Positions 1 through 7,839 of a stretch of 64,000 nt of DNA are shown piece after piece. Position 1 is the first letter of the stretch, and each line of letters starts with the position of its first letter. Both the position numbers and the translations under genes were made by a program. Source of the DNA: Bradyrhizobium guangdongense. GTDB lineage: Bacteria > Pseudomonadota > Alphaproteobacteria > Rhizobiales > Xanthobacteraceae. The notes beneath the pieces are model-generated. The model did not search any database. It was not told the origin of the DNA and worked only from the letters and a program-made list of their open reading frames with translations. Location: the NCBI RefSeq assembly GCF_004114975.1, contig NZ_CP030051.1, positions 248,001 to 312,000 of the forward strand, in the 5' to 3' direction.

Positions 1-1447
1 ACATATTGTAGGCGCGTTCGGTGTGGTCGGTGATGTCGAGGCCTTCACGCTCGCTCTCGACATTGGCGCGCAGGCCAACGATCACGTCGACGACCTTGTA
101 GAGGATCGCCGAACCGACGCCCGACCACACCAGCGTGGTGCAGACGGCTTCGATCTGGGAGATCATCTGCGCGGCGAAGTCGTAATCGGCAACCTTGGGC
201 GGGATCGCGGTGTAGTCGATGATGCCAGCACCACCGAGAGCCGGATTGACCAGGATGCCGGTGCCGAGGGCGCCGACGATGCCGCCGATGCAGTGCACGC
301 CGAACACGTCGAGCGAGTCGTCGTAGCCGAGCGCGTTCTTCACGACGGTGCAGAAGAACAGGCAGACCATGCCGACCACGAGACCGAGGACGATCGCACC
401 CATCACGCCGGAGAAGCCGGCGGCAGGCGTGACGGCCACGAGGCCCGCGACAGCGCCGGAGATGACGCCCAGCACCGACGGATGACCCTTCACGATCCAC
501 TCCGCGAACATCCACGACAGCGCAGCGGCGGCGGTGGCGACGAAGGAGTTGGTCATGGCGAGCGCAGCGCCGCCGTTGGCCTCTAAGTTGGAGCCGGCGT
601 TGAAGCCGAACCAGCCGACCCAGAGCAGCGAGGCGCCGATCATCGACATGGTCAGCGAGTGCGGAGCCATCAGCTCCTTGCCGTAGCCGACGCGCTTGCC
701 GATCAACAGAGCGCCGACGAGGCCGGCGATGCCGGCATTGATGTGCACCACGGTGCCGCCGGCGAAGTCGATCGCGCCCTTCTTGAAGATCCAGCCGGCG
801 TCGGCGTTGATCTCGTCGAGCTTGGCCTGAGCCGCGGTCTTCGCCGCCGCGTCAGTCGCAGCAGCCAGAGCCTTGGCCGCGTCCTGGATCGCGTCCGGGC
901 CGGGCCAGTACCAGACCATGTGCGCGATCGGGAAGTAGATCAGCGTGACCCAGAGCGGGATGAACAGTGCGATCGCCGAGAACTTCATGCGCTCGGCGAA
1001 GGCGCCGACGATGAGGGCGGGCGTGATCGCCGCGAAGGTCATCTGGAAGCACATATAGACGAGCTCCGAGATGTTGGCGTCGACCGAGAAGGTCGCGGCC
1101 TTCGAGTCGGTGGTGACGCCCATCATGAACGCCTTCGAGAAGCCGCCGATGAAGTCGGAACCGCCGGTGAAGGCGAGGCTGTAGCCGTACACGGCCCAGA
1201 TCACGGTGACGACGCAGACGGTGTAGAACACCTGCATCAGCACCGAGAGCATGTTCTTGGAACGAACGAGGCCGCCGTAGAACAGCGCAAGACCCGGGAT
1301 CGTCATCAACAGCACGAGCACTGTCGATGTCAGCATCCAGGCGTTATCCCCCTTGTTGACCGTTGGCTCGGCATAGGCTGCGGTCGCAGCGAACAGGCCG
1401 ACTGCGAGAGCCGCCAATCCCGCGCCATAGGGACGCTTAAACGTCAT
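1..1447 (-). CDS. amtB: Ammonium transporter AmtB (first copy), 3' end cut by window edge
   Basis: Ammonium channel of the inner membrane that moves NH4+/NH3 inward and is gated by the PII protein encoded just upstream. About 482 residues are visible. An N-terminal signal-like stretch (residues 1-26, ending ATAAYA) is followed by eleven expected membrane helices. The paired pore histidines are seen in TVVHINAG and FGVHCIGG. The last visible residues are ERAYNM, so probably only the last codon or two lie outside the window. An Ala/Lys-rich insertion of about 35-40 residues sits before the first pore His; the second AmtB in this window lacks it. The start is the ATG 38 bases after the glnK stop, giving a glnK-amtB operon. 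Family assignment is certain; which paralogue dominates is not known. Confidence 0.95.
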   Translation of the reverse strand, partial: MTFKRPYGAGLAALAVGLFAATAAYAEPTVNKGDNAWMLTSTVLVLLMTIPGLALFYGGLVRSKNMLSVLMQVFYTVCVVTVIWAVYGYSLAFTGGSDFIGGFSKAFMMGVTTDSKAATFSVDANISELVYMCFQMTFAAITPALIVGAFAERMKFSAIALFIPLWVTLIYFPIAHMVWYWPGPDAIQDAAKALAAATDAAAKTAAQAKLDEINADAGWIFKKGAIDFAGGTVVHINAGIAGLVGALLIGKRVGYGKELMAPHSLTMSMIGASLLWVGWFGFNAGSNLEANGGAALAMTNSFVATAAAALSWMFAEWIVKGHPSVLGVISGAVAGLVAVTPAAGFSGVMGAIVLGLVVGMVCLFFCTVVKNALGYDDSLDVFGVHCIGGIVGALGTGILVNPALGGAGIIDYTAIPPKVADYDFAAQMISQIEAVCTTLVWSGVGSAILYKVVDVIVGLRANVESEREGLDITDHTERAYNM

Positions 1448-1485
1448 TTCATTTACTCCTGATTGAATTTTGGTTGAGCGCGAAA

Positions 1486-1824
1486 TCAAAGGGCCGCGGC
1501 GTCGGCCTCACCGGTGCGGATGCGGACCGCGTGGTCGAGGTTGATGACGAAGATCTTGCCGTCGCCGATCTGACCGGTTTTCGCGGCGGACGTGATGGCG
1601 TCGATGGTCTTGTCGACCTGCTCGGAGGCGATAGCGACTTCGATCTTGATCTTGGGCAGAAAGCTCACGGCATATTCGGCGCCGCGGTAGATTTCCGTAT
1701 GGCCTTTCTGCCGGCCATAGCCCTTGACTTCCGTCACCGTGAGACCGTGAACGCCAATGGCGGTCAGGGCGTCACGGACTTCTTCCAGCTTGAATGGCTT
1801 GATAATCGCCATAACAATTTTCAT
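1486..1824 (-). CDS. glnK: PII signal-transduction protein GlnK (first copy)
   Basis: Trimeric nitrogen-status sensor that binds ATP/ADP and 2-oxoglutarate and blocks AmtB when nitrogen is plentiful. The protein has 112 residues, the normal PII length. The T-loop carries Tyr51 in RGAEYAV, the uridylylation target, and the C-terminal signature is GKIFVINLDHAVRIRTGE. The reading frame stays open upstream to 2022, but the start at MKIVMAIIKPFK matches the family and has an AGGA-type ribosome site in front. It lies 38 bases upstream of amtB. A sigma-54 type promoter at 1931-1946 fits nitrogen control. Family certain; GlnK rather than GlnB is inferred from the amtB linkage. Confidence 0.96.
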   Translation of the reverse strand: MKIVMAIIKPFKLEEVRDALTAIGVHGLTVTEVKGYGRQKGHTEIYRGAEYAVSFLPKIKIEVAIASEQVDKTIDAITSAAKTGQIGDGKIFVINLDHAVRIRTGEADAAAL

Positions 1825-1930
1825 GGGTCCTATCCCCGCTTGGGCCCGGTCCGGACGTGGCCGGGCGTTTCTCGACTGGTTCGCCACGAGGGAGAAAGAT
1901 TCACTACGCGGGCACAGCCGGGCCCTTAGA

Positions 1931-1946
1931 ATCAAATGCCGTGCCA
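1931..1946 (-). promoter_or_regulatory. Candidate sigma-54 (-24/-12) promoter for glnK-amtB
   Basis: On the minus strand the bases read TGGCACGGCATTTGAT. This matches the -24 block TGGCAC exactly, and the spacing of ten bases between the -24 GG and the -12 position is correct. The -12 block is TTGA instead of TTGC, so it is one base off consensus. Transcription would begin near 1921 and leave a leader of about 97 bases before glnK. RpoN/NtrC control of glnK-amtB is well established in related bacteria; here it is inferred. Confidence 0.6.
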
Positions 1947-2250
1947 GATCGGACGGCTTGCCTAACGGACTATGAAAACGGGGGTTTTCGCGTTTGACGG
2001 GTATTGCGCTGCACTGCGCCATTACGTCGCGCTCAATACGTGATCAACCCTGATTAAAATCAGGGCAGCAACAGCCTGCCGACACAATGTTGCTCATGTG
2101 CCGGGCAGTAGAAGGCACTGTAATACCGTTCGATCCGAGAGATATCGAACCCGTCGCGCCCGCTGCTCATGGCATGCGCGCAAGGCGGCGACCGGGTTGC
2201 GCCGCCGGGCTCTGGCAAAAGCACTCCGGCCGAGGGCCGCTATGGCATCT
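1947..2250. other. Intergenic region between clpP and glnK with two inverted repeats
   Basis: No convincing gene is seen. Two hairpin-capable repeats are present: 2048-2065 with arms CCCTGAT and ATCAGGG around TAAA, and 2128-2150 with arms GTTCGAT and ATCGAAC. A GC-rich stem (GGCGGCG/CGCCGCC) near 2190-2212 could end clpP transcription. The 2048-2065 repeat lies about 100 bases upstream of the sigma-54 site, a position where an activator could bind, but it does not clearly match an NtrC site. Confidence 0.4.
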
Positions 2251-2853
2251 TCAGGCGGCCTCGCGCTCTGCGAAAACCCGGTCGATCAAGCCCCACTCGA
2301 CGCCCTGCTGCGCGGTCATGAAATGGTCGCGGTCCAGCGTCCGTTCGACCTCCTCTTCGGTCCGTCCGCAATGCTGCGCATAGAGGCGGATGATGCGCCG
2401 CTTGGTTTCCTGCATTTCGTTGGCATGGATCAGGATGTCGGTGGCCTGGCCCTGAAAGCCGCCGAGCGGCTGATGCACGTGGAGGCTCGCATTGGGCAAA
2501 GCGGCCCGGTGACCGGGCTCGCCCGCCATCAGCAGGAACGAGCCCATCGAGCGCGCGGTACCCATGCACAGCGTATGCACCGGCGCCTTGATGAACTGCA
2601 TGGTGTCGTACATCGCGAGGCCGGAGGTGATCACGCCGCCATAGGAATTGATGTAGAGATTGATCGGCCTGTTGGGGTTCTCCGCCTCCAGGAACAGGAG
2701 CTGCGCGCAGACGAGGCCCGACATCGCATCATTGACCTCGCCGTTGAGAAAGATGATGCGCTCGCGCAGCAGCCGCGAATAGATGTCGAACGATCGCTCG
2801 CCGCGCGCGGATTGTTCGACGACCATAGGGACGAGCTGAAGCATGTCGCGCAT
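2251..2853 (-). CDS. ClpP-type ATP-dependent protease subunit (variant paralogue)
   Basis: Serine-protease subunit that normally forms a double heptameric barrel with a Clp ATPase. The 200 residues align along the whole length with E. coli mature ClpP, from [20 protein letters not shown] to the helix ending GLIDRV. The catalytic triad can be seen as Ser102 (TARSMGS), His127 (HVHQPLGG) and Asp176 (LDRDHFM). Two usually constant sites differ: the oxyanion loop reads INSYGG where INSPGG is near universal, and the serine motif reads GTARSMGS rather than GQAASMGA. It is not next to clpX, so it is probably an accessory paralogue. There is no ClpP-type propeptide beyond the first few residues. Function as a protease is likely but altered specificity is possible. 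Confidence 0.9.
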   Translation of the reverse strand: MRDMLQLVPMVVEQSARGERSFDIYSRLLRERIIFLNGEVNDAMSGLVCAQLLFLEAENPNRPINLYINSYGGVITSGLAMYDTMQFIKAPVHTLCMGTARSMGSFLLMAGEPGHRAALPNASLHVHQPLGGFQGQATDILIHANEMQETKRRIIRLYAQHCGRTEEEVERTLDRDHFMTAQQGVEWGLIDRVFAEREAA

Positions 2854-2895
2854 CGGCGACCTCCATGTCTTTGAGGTGATGAAGTCGTGTGAGTG

Positions 2896-3252
2896 TCAGG
2901 CCGCCGCGCGCATCAGGCAGCAATTGCTGTTGGCCGGCTGCGGCAGTCTTGCGCCGATCTCGCAGGCTTGCTGAATGATGCGAAAGCGCGTGCCGCCCGA
3001 CACGTTCGGCTCGATCCGGAAGATGACCTGGCTTTCACGAAACGGCGGCTCGGCATCGCGCATCCGGTAGCGCACCTCTTCGCCGGGGACCGATGTTTCA
3101 GGCGCGGCCCCGGCAAGATCGCAGTCCGGAAGCCAGCGCTCGCGCAACTCGGGAATGGTGACGGCACGCCAGACTTTTGCCGGCGGTGCGTCGAATTCGA
3201 ATTCGAGCACCAGCTTTGCGTCGGGGCGGTCAGGCTTTGCGGCGTCGCTCAT
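2896..3252 (-). CDS. SRPBCC/AHSA1-domain protein
   Basis: Small START-like fold protein (118 residues) of the activator of Hsp90 ATPase 1-like family, a class that binds hydrophobic ligands in a cavity. The family pattern is seen in LVLEFEFDAPPAKVWRAVT near the N-terminus and RERWLPD about fifteen residues later. The start ATG overlaps the stop of the upstream arsR gene by four bases (ATGA), so the two are translationally coupled. The reading frame continues upstream to 3327 but only inside arsR. ArsR-SRPBCC pairs are frequent in proteobacteria, and the regulator probably controls this gene. Its ligand is unknown. The C-terminus ends in a short Cys-Cys tail (NSNCCLMRAAA) that may be lineage specific. 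Confidence 0.85.
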   Translation of the reverse strand: MSDAAKPDRPDAKLVLEFEFDAPPAKVWRAVTIPELRERWLPDCDLAGAAPETSVPGEEVRYRMRDAEPPFRESQVIFRIEPNVSGGTRFRIIQQACEIGARLPQPANSNCCLMRAAA

Positions 3253-3563
3253 TGATCCATATCCTTCAAGAGATCGGCGAGTGCTTCCATGCGCTTCGGC
3301 CAATAGGCGCGATAGCGCGCAAGCCATGCCCCGATGGCGGCGATTCCGTCCGGATCGACTTCGTAATTCACAAAGCGGCCATGGCGCTGCTCGCGCACGA
3401 GGCCTGCCGCGCGCAGCACAGCTAGATGCTGCGACATCGCCGGCTGGCTGATCTCCAATCCGTCGCGCAAGGCGCTGGCGTTCTGGCTTCCGCCCGCCAG
3501 CCTTTCAAAGACCGTGCGGCGCGTCGGATCTGCCAGCGCTTTGAAGATGTCGGCTTCGATCAT
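3249..3563 (-). CDS. ArsR-family transcriptional regulator
   Basis: Winged helix-turn-helix repressor of 104 residues. The N-terminal KALADPTRRTVFERLAGG and the recognition region ISQPAMSQHLAVLRAAGLV are typical of the ArsR family; the wing follows as REQRHGRFVNYEV. No cysteine pair for metal binding is present, so this is probably one of the non-metal members often coupled with SRPBCC proteins. The ATG lies one base from a 30-bp perfect palindrome (3565-3594), a very likely autoregulatory operator. The gene overlaps the SRPBCC gene by four bases. It sits 39 bases downstream of amtB2 on the same strand, so some read-through is possible. Confidence 0.92.
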   Translation of the reverse strand: MIEADIFKALADPTRRTVFERLAGGSQNASALRDGLEISQPAMSQHLAVLRAAGLVREQRHGRFVNYEVDPDGIAAIGAWLARYRAYWPKRMEALADLLKDMDQ

Positions 3564-3564
3564 G

Positions 3565-3594
3565 GCAACACATAAGCACGTGCTTATGTGTTGC
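3565..3594. promoter_or_regulatory. 30-bp perfect palindrome, probable ArsR operator
   Basis: The left arm reads GCAACACATAAGCAC and the right arm is its exact reverse complement with no spacer, centred between 3579 and 3580. It begins one base upstream of the arsR start codon and ends eight bases from the amtB2 stop. ArsR-type repressors bind such symmetric sites over their own promoters. As RNA it would also fold into a hairpin after amtB2, but no T-tract follows, so operator is the better reading. Confidence 0.7.
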
Positions 3595-3602
3595 GCAAGC
3601 CC

Positions 3603-4904
3603 TTACTGCAGCGCCTCGCCGTGCTGCGAGATATCGAGCCCCTCGAGCTCCTGCTCGCGCGAGACGCGCAAGGGCACGAATAGGCCGACCAGCTTGAGCA
3701 GGACGAAGCTTGTGCCCGCCGACCAGACGAAGGTGACGGCCACGCCGTAAAGCTGGATCAGCAGTTGCTGAGGATGGCCTTCGAGCAGGCCGGCAGTGCC
3801 GCCGATCGCGCTGGTGGCGAACACGCCGGCGAGCAGTGTGCCGGTCAGCCCGCCGATGCCGTGGACGCCGAACACGTCGAGCGAGTCGTCGTAGTTGAAA
3901 CGGTGCTTCAGCCAGGTGCAGGCCCAGTAGCAGATCCCGCCCGCGGCGATGCCGATGACGATGCCGTGCCATGGCGCAACGAAGCCCGAGGCCGGCGTGA
4001 TGGTGCCAAGCCCGGCCACCGCGCCCGAGATCATGCCGAGCACGGACGGCTTGCGCCGCGCCGACCATTCGATCGCGCCCCAGGTCAGCGCGCCCGAGCA
4101 CGCTGCAAGATGCGTCGCGATGATCGCCATCACCGCGCGCGAATTGGCAGCGCCGGCCGAGCCGCCGTTGAAACCGAACCAGCCGACCCACAACAGGCCG
4201 GTGCCCATCACCGCCAGCGAGAGATCGAACGGAGAAAGATTCTCGGTGCCGTAGCCGTGACGCCGCCCCATCACCTTCGCGGCGACAAGGCCGCCTGTGC
4301 CGGCCGACAAGTGCACGACGAGGCCGCCGGCGAAATCCAGCACGCCCATGCTGTTGAGGAAGCCGCCGCCCCACACCCAATGCGCCAGCGGAATATAGAC
4401 GAAGATGAACCAGGCGACCGAGAACAGGAGATAGGCGGAGAACCGCATCCGGTCGGCCACCGAGCCTGCGACCAGCGCCACCGTGATGATCGCGAACGTC
4501 ATCTGGTAGAGCATGAACAGCGCTTCCGGGATCGTCTTCGCCGCCGGATTGACGCTGTCCATGGTCATGCCGGCCAGGAACCAGCGGTCGAGCGTGCCGA
4601 GCCAGGGGCCGTCACCGACGAAGCACAGCGAATAGCCGAACGCGACCCAGAGGATCGAGATCAGCGTCACTGCGGCGAGGCTCTGCGCCATGGTCGCGAG
4701 CACGTTCTTCTTGCGCACCATGCCGGAGTAGAACAGCGCAAGTCCGGGGATCGTCATCATCAGCACCAAGGCGGTGGCGACGATCATCCAGGCGGTATCG
4801 GCCGTGTTGATGTCGGAGGCCGCGGCCTGCGCCGGCGCGGCCATCATCAACACGAACCCGACCGGCGCAGCCATCGCGGCTACGCGGCGCAACAAACCTG
4901 CCAT
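3603..4904 (-). CDS. amtB: Ammonium transporter AmtB (second copy)
   Basis: Second ammonium channel, 433 residues from the chosen start. Signal-like N-terminus (MAGLLRRVAAMAAPVGFVLM to about residue 30), then the Amt helices. Pore histidines are in GGLVVHLSAG and FGVHGIGG. Unlike the first AmtB, the loop before the first His is short (HWVWGGGFLNS). The frame extends upstream to 4922, but MAGLL is chosen because a GGGGGGA ribosome site lies a few bases before it. A second glnK lies 132 bases upstream on the same strand, giving a glnK2-amtB2 pair. Family certain; division of labour between the two channels is not visible. Confidence 0.94.
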   Translation of the reverse strand: MAGLLRRVAAMAAPVGFVLMMAAPAQAAASDINTADTAWMIVATALVLMMTIPGLALFYSGMVRKKNVLATMAQSLAAVTLISILWVAFGYSLCFVGDGPWLGTLDRWFLAGMTMDSVNPAAKTIPEALFMLYQMTFAIITVALVAGSVADRMRFSAYLLFSVAWFIFVYIPLAHWVWGGGFLNSMGVLDFAGGLVVHLSAGTGGLVAAKVMGRRHGYGTENLSPFDLSLAVMGTGLLWVGWFGFNGGSAGAANSRAVMAIIATHLAACSGALTWGAIEWSARRKPSVLGMISGAVAGLGTITPASGFVAPWHGIVIGIAAGGICYWACTWLKHRFNYDDSLDVFGVHGIGGLTGTLLAGVFATSAIGGTAGLLEGHPQQLLIQLYGVAVTFVWSAGTSFVLLKLVGLFVPLRVSREQELEGLDISQHGEALQ

Positions 4905-5036
4905 GTCATTTCCCCCCGGCATCGTGGTGGCTTTGCACGCGATGGCGTCCCGGCCCGGTGCAATCGAAGAAGGAGCGATGCGTTTTCGAGCGCAGTGGAT
5001 ACCGGTTAGCGTGACGAAAACGCGTCAAACAGAGTT

Positions 5037-5375
5037 TCAGAGTGCGTCGCTGTCGGTTTCGCCGGTGCGAATGCGCAGCGCATGGTCGATCGGCGTCACG
5101 AAGATCTTGCCGTCGCCGATCTGGCCGGTGCGGGCGCTTGCGGTGATCACACCCACGGCCTTGTCGGCGACGTCGGAGGCGACCGCGATCTCGATCCGCA
5201 GCTTCGGCAGGAAGTTCACGACATATTCCGCCCCGCGATAGATCTCGGTGTGACCCTTCTGGCGGCCATAGCCCTTTACCTCGGTCACGGTCATGCCGTG
5301 GACGCCGATCGCCGTCAGGGCCTGGCGGACCTCATCGAGCTTGAAGGGTTTGATGATCGCGACGACGAGTTTCAT
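5037..5375 (-). CDS. glnK: PII signal-transduction protein GlnK (second copy)
   Basis: PII protein of 112 residues, with Tyr51 in RGAEYVV and the family signature [20 protein letters not shown]. It is close in sequence to the first GlnK, differing mainly in residues 69-90. The frame is open to 5411 but [12 protein letters not shown] is the conserved family start. It is followed by amtB2. A weak sigma-54-like sequence (5526-5541, minus strand, TGGACCAACGGCTGCC) has the right ten-base spacing but poor match, so promoter assignment is uncertain. Confidence 0.95.
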   Translation of the reverse strand: MKLVVAIIKPFKLDEVRQALTAIGVHGMTVTEVKGYGRQKGHTEIYRGAEYVVNFLPKLRIEIAVASDVADKAVGVITASARTGQIGDGKIFVTPIDHALRIRTGETDSDAL

Positions 5376-5616
5376 GGTCAGGCCTATTCCCCGGGATGCG
5401 CCGCGCCGCATGTCCCCGGCGCTGCGTCAATCTGGCATCTTTCCGGCAAATGGCACAAAAAACTTGCACATTGAAGCGGAAAAACGTTTGGCCAACGGCG
5501 GCCGTGAACGGCCGCCTCTGTACAGGGCAGCCGTTGGTCCATCACAATGCATTTTCGCATGGATGCGGTGAACCCGCGCCGGCCGAGCGGTACATAAGTA
5601 TTTTGGGGGACGCATC

Positions 5617-6507
5617 ATGGCGAGTTGGTTCTATGCATCCGAGGGCAAGCAGCAGGGGCCCTATCCGGAGGGGCAGTTCCGCGACCTGATCGCGCAGGGG
5701 ATCGTACGTCCCGAGACGCTGGTGTGGACCGAGGGCATGGCCGGTTGGCAGAAGGCCGCCGAAATTCCGGGTCTGATCTCGGTTGGCGGCGTGCCGCCGG
5801 TCATCCAGGCCGGTGGTCCGCCGATGATGGGCGGCGCCGGCTATGCAGCCAGCGGCAGCACCGCCGGCGGATCGCTGTCGGTCGACTTCGGCATCTGGGA
5901 TTTCACATGGCGCACGCTGGTGATGGCCATCGGTTCCTGCTTCGTCATCCCGGCGCCCTGGCTGTTCGTCTGGTACACGAAATGGCTCGTGCCCTGCGTC
6001 AAGGTTCCGGGACGGCCGAACCTGTCCTTCACAGGCAGCGCGATGGCGATCGTGCCCTGGTTCTTCGGCTTCATCGTGCTGGCGATTGTCATCGGCTACA
6101 TCGGCAGCCAGTTGCTGAGCAATCTCCTGTTCATCGCCCAGATCGTCCTCTATTGGCTCCTGATCAAATGGATGATCGCAAACCTCGCCTCCAATGGGCA
6201 GCCGCTGGGCTTGAGCTTCACCGGATCGGTCTGGGCCTATATCGGCTGGAATCTGCTGTTTGCGATCTCGGTCATCACCATCATCGGCTGGGCGTGGGTG
6301 GCCGCAGCTCAGACGCGCTGGTTCTGCCGCAGCATCGAGGGCACGCGCCGTGAAATCGTGTTCAAGGGCAGCGGTCTCGAAATCCTCTGGCGCGGCATCG
6401 TCGCCGCCATCCTGTGCAGCCTCATCATCCCGATCCCGTGGGTCTATCGCTGGATCATGAACTGGTTCGCCTCGCAGATCGAGCTCGCGCCGCGCGGTTC
6501 GCTGTAA
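5617..6507 (+). CDS. GYF_2 domain membrane protein (DUF4339 plus DUF898-like)
   Basis: A 296-residue protein of unknown function. Residues 1-55 form a GYF_2/DUF4339 module (MASWFYASEGKQQGPYPEGQ to the conserved GMAGWQKA), a small domain thought to bind proline-rich peptides. After a Gly-rich linker (about 60-87), residues 95-285 hold several hydrophobic segments with the layout of DUF898 (YjgN-like) membrane proteins, including repeated LSFTGS motifs. The start follows the leader TTTTGGGGGA. The same leader precedes the next gene at 6753, and the two probably arose by duplication. Likely an inner-membrane protein; the partner is unknown. Confidence 0.75.
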   Translation: MASWFYASEGKQQGPYPEGQFRDLIAQGIVRPETLVWTEGMAGWQKAAEIPGLISVGGVPPVIQAGGPPMMGGAGYAASGSTAGGSLSVDFGIWDFTWRTLVMAIGSCFVIPAPWLFVWYTKWLVPCVKVPGRPNLSFTGSAMAIVPWFFGFIVLAIVIGYIGSQLLSNLLFIAQIVLYWLLIKWMIANLASNGQPLGLSFTGSVWAYIGWNLLFAISVITIIGWAWVAAAQTRWFCRSIEGTRREIVFKGSGLEILWRGIVAAILCSLIIPIPWVYRWIMNWFASQIELAPRGSL

Positions 6508-6548
6508 CCATGATCAGAACAAGCGCGAGGGACTCGCGCTTGAGATCA

Positions 6549-6622
6549 TCAGCTCCGCCGCTCGCGCAACGAGCGTTCCTGCGCAACGGAGCCGGCCAGC
6601 ATGCCGTCGAGCTTCAAGATCG
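6549..6622 (-). pseudogene. Decayed copy of the tesB 3' end (duplication scar)
   Basis: These 74 bases align without gaps to 7840-7913, the true tesB terminus, with 11 differences (about 85 percent identity). The first 20 bases are identical. Read on the minus strand it still encodes GRAAILKLDGMLAGSVAQER-type sequence ending SLRERRS and a stop, against the intact SIFKPDGTLVASVAQEGSVR ending RERRS. No upstream tesB sequence remains. The fragment marks the junction of a tandem duplication that included the neighbouring GYF gene. Confidence 0.85.
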
Positions 6623-6752
6623 CGGCGCGTCCCCGCGCGGCGCCGATAAGTCCGCATTATCGACGGAAGGCGCGCCCATTGCGCTTGTACAGCCCCGGCC
6701 TGTTGCCCTAGGTTGGTTCCATTGCAAGGTACAACTCTTTTGGGGGATCGCA

Positions 6753-7370
6753 GTGGGCGATATTTCAAATCCACCTCCGGGTGGCGGGGGACGTTCTGTG
6801 GTTCAGCCGCCGCGTAGCGCGCCAAGCTCCGACGTACCGCCACATCCGCTCGACGCCGAATGGCACATTCACATCAACGGGCAGACTTACGGGCCGTATA
6901 ACGGGCACCGCATTGACGAATTCATCAAGGAGGGACGCGTCGACGGCGCAACCCAGGTGTTGCCGGTTGGAAGCGAGAACTGGATGCCCGCCTCGCAGGA
7001 CCGCTACCTCTCGTCCCTGTTCAGGCCGAGCAAGCAAGCTGCTCCTCCGCCGATCAATGCCGCGGCGGGTGCAACCGTCGTACACGTGGTCAATCAGATG
7101 AATCCCGCGGTTCTTCTCGACGATTCCGGAGCGTTCGGGGCGAAGTCGCCCGGCGTCGCGCTGCTGCTGTCGTTCCTGATCTGCGGTGCAGGGCAGATGT
7201 ATTGCGGCCGTGTCGGCAAGGGCGTGTTGATGCTGATCGGATGCATCGCCCTTTGGATCGTTTTCCTAGGCTGGACAATCTGGATCTGGTCGATGATCGA
7301 CGCCTACGCGACGGCGAAAGACATGAACCTCCGCTATCTCCGCCGACTTCAGGCCGGTCAGCCGGTATGA
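6753..7370 (+). CDS. GYF_2 plus TM2-domain membrane protein
   Basis: A 205-residue protein read from a GTG start preceded by TTTTGGGGGAT, the same leader as the gene at 5617. The longer upstream frame has no ribosome site and crosses the tesB scar. Residues 29-87 form a GYF_2-like domain (EWHIHINGQTYGPYNGHRID). Residues 130-195 look like a TM2 domain: two hydrophobic helices (VALLLSFLICGAGQMYCGR and VLMLIGCIALWIVFLGW) closed by SMIDAYATAK. A short Pro-rich linker joins them. The gene overlaps the next by four bases. Function unknown; probably membrane anchored with the GYF domain in the cytoplasm. Confidence 0.72.
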   Translation: MGDISNPPPGGGGRSVVQPPRSAPSSDVPPHPLDAEWHIHINGQTYGPYNGHRIDEFIKEGRVDGATQVLPVGSENWMPASQDRYLSSLFRPSKQAAPPPINAAAGATVVHVVNQMNPAVLLDDSGAFGAKSPGVALLLSFLICGAGQMYCGRVGKGVLMLIGCIALWIVFLGWTIWIWSMIDAYATAKDMNLRYLRRLQAGQPV

Positions 7371-7837
7371 CCAACGCGCTGCATCGGCCGCGGGTTCGAA
7401 CGTGTCCTTCGTGCGGATCGGCGGTCAACAGCGGCGCGCTGACCTGCAATTCATGCGGCGGCGTGATAGCAGTCGAAAACGTCCTCAGCCGCTTGAAGCA
7501 GGAATTCCGCTACCAAGCGGAGAGGATCGGCTGGTCGATCCGCGATCCCGAGATCCTGATCTGGGTTCTGGCGGTCTTTCCGATTCTGATTCTGCCGCCG
7601 CTGCTGGCACTCTTCATGAGCATGAGGTCGTCGAGACCGTCGCTGTCGGACGGTCCGGCTTCGAAATCCAACCAGAGCCTGTTCGTCGCGATCGTCGCGG
7701 TCTGCAACATCGTTCTCAGCATCATGTTCTGGCGCTGGCTCAGCGAGCTCTCGCTGTCGGGACTTTCGATCGGAATGCTGCTGAGATCGCTCGGATTCAA
7801 CGTGCACTCGCCAGCAAGTCCGGCGGGCCAGATCTGA
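7367..7837 (+). CDS. Small zinc-ribbon membrane protein
   Basis: A 156-residue hypothetical protein. The N-terminus carries a four-cysteine zinc ribbon (RTCPSCGSAV then LTCNSCGG, residues about 11-30), and two hydrophobic segments follow (about residues 62-85 and 104-123). Translation is coupled to the GYF-TM2 gene through an ATGA overlap, so the two likely work together. It ends two bases before the convergent tesB stop. The family is not recognised beyond the zinc-ribbon/transmembrane layout. Confidence 0.65.
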   Translation: MTNALHRPRVRTCPSCGSAVNSGALTCNSCGGVIAVENVLSRLKQEFRYQAERIGWSIRDPEILIWVLAVFPILILPPLLALFMSMRSSRPSLSDGPASKSNQSLFVAIVAVCNIVLSIMFWRWLSELSLSGLSIGMLLRSLGFNVHSPASPAGQI

Positions 7838-7839
7838 TA

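Noticed and set aside
5451..5468. Plus-strand TGGCAC...TTGCA resembling a sigma-54 promoter
   Set aside because: Spacing between the GG and GC elements is 12 bases instead of 10, and it points toward the GYF gene rather than glnK2.
5526..5541. Minus-strand sigma-54-like site before glnK2
   Set aside because: Right spacing but only a weak match in both blocks; mentioned under glnK2 but not listed as a feature.
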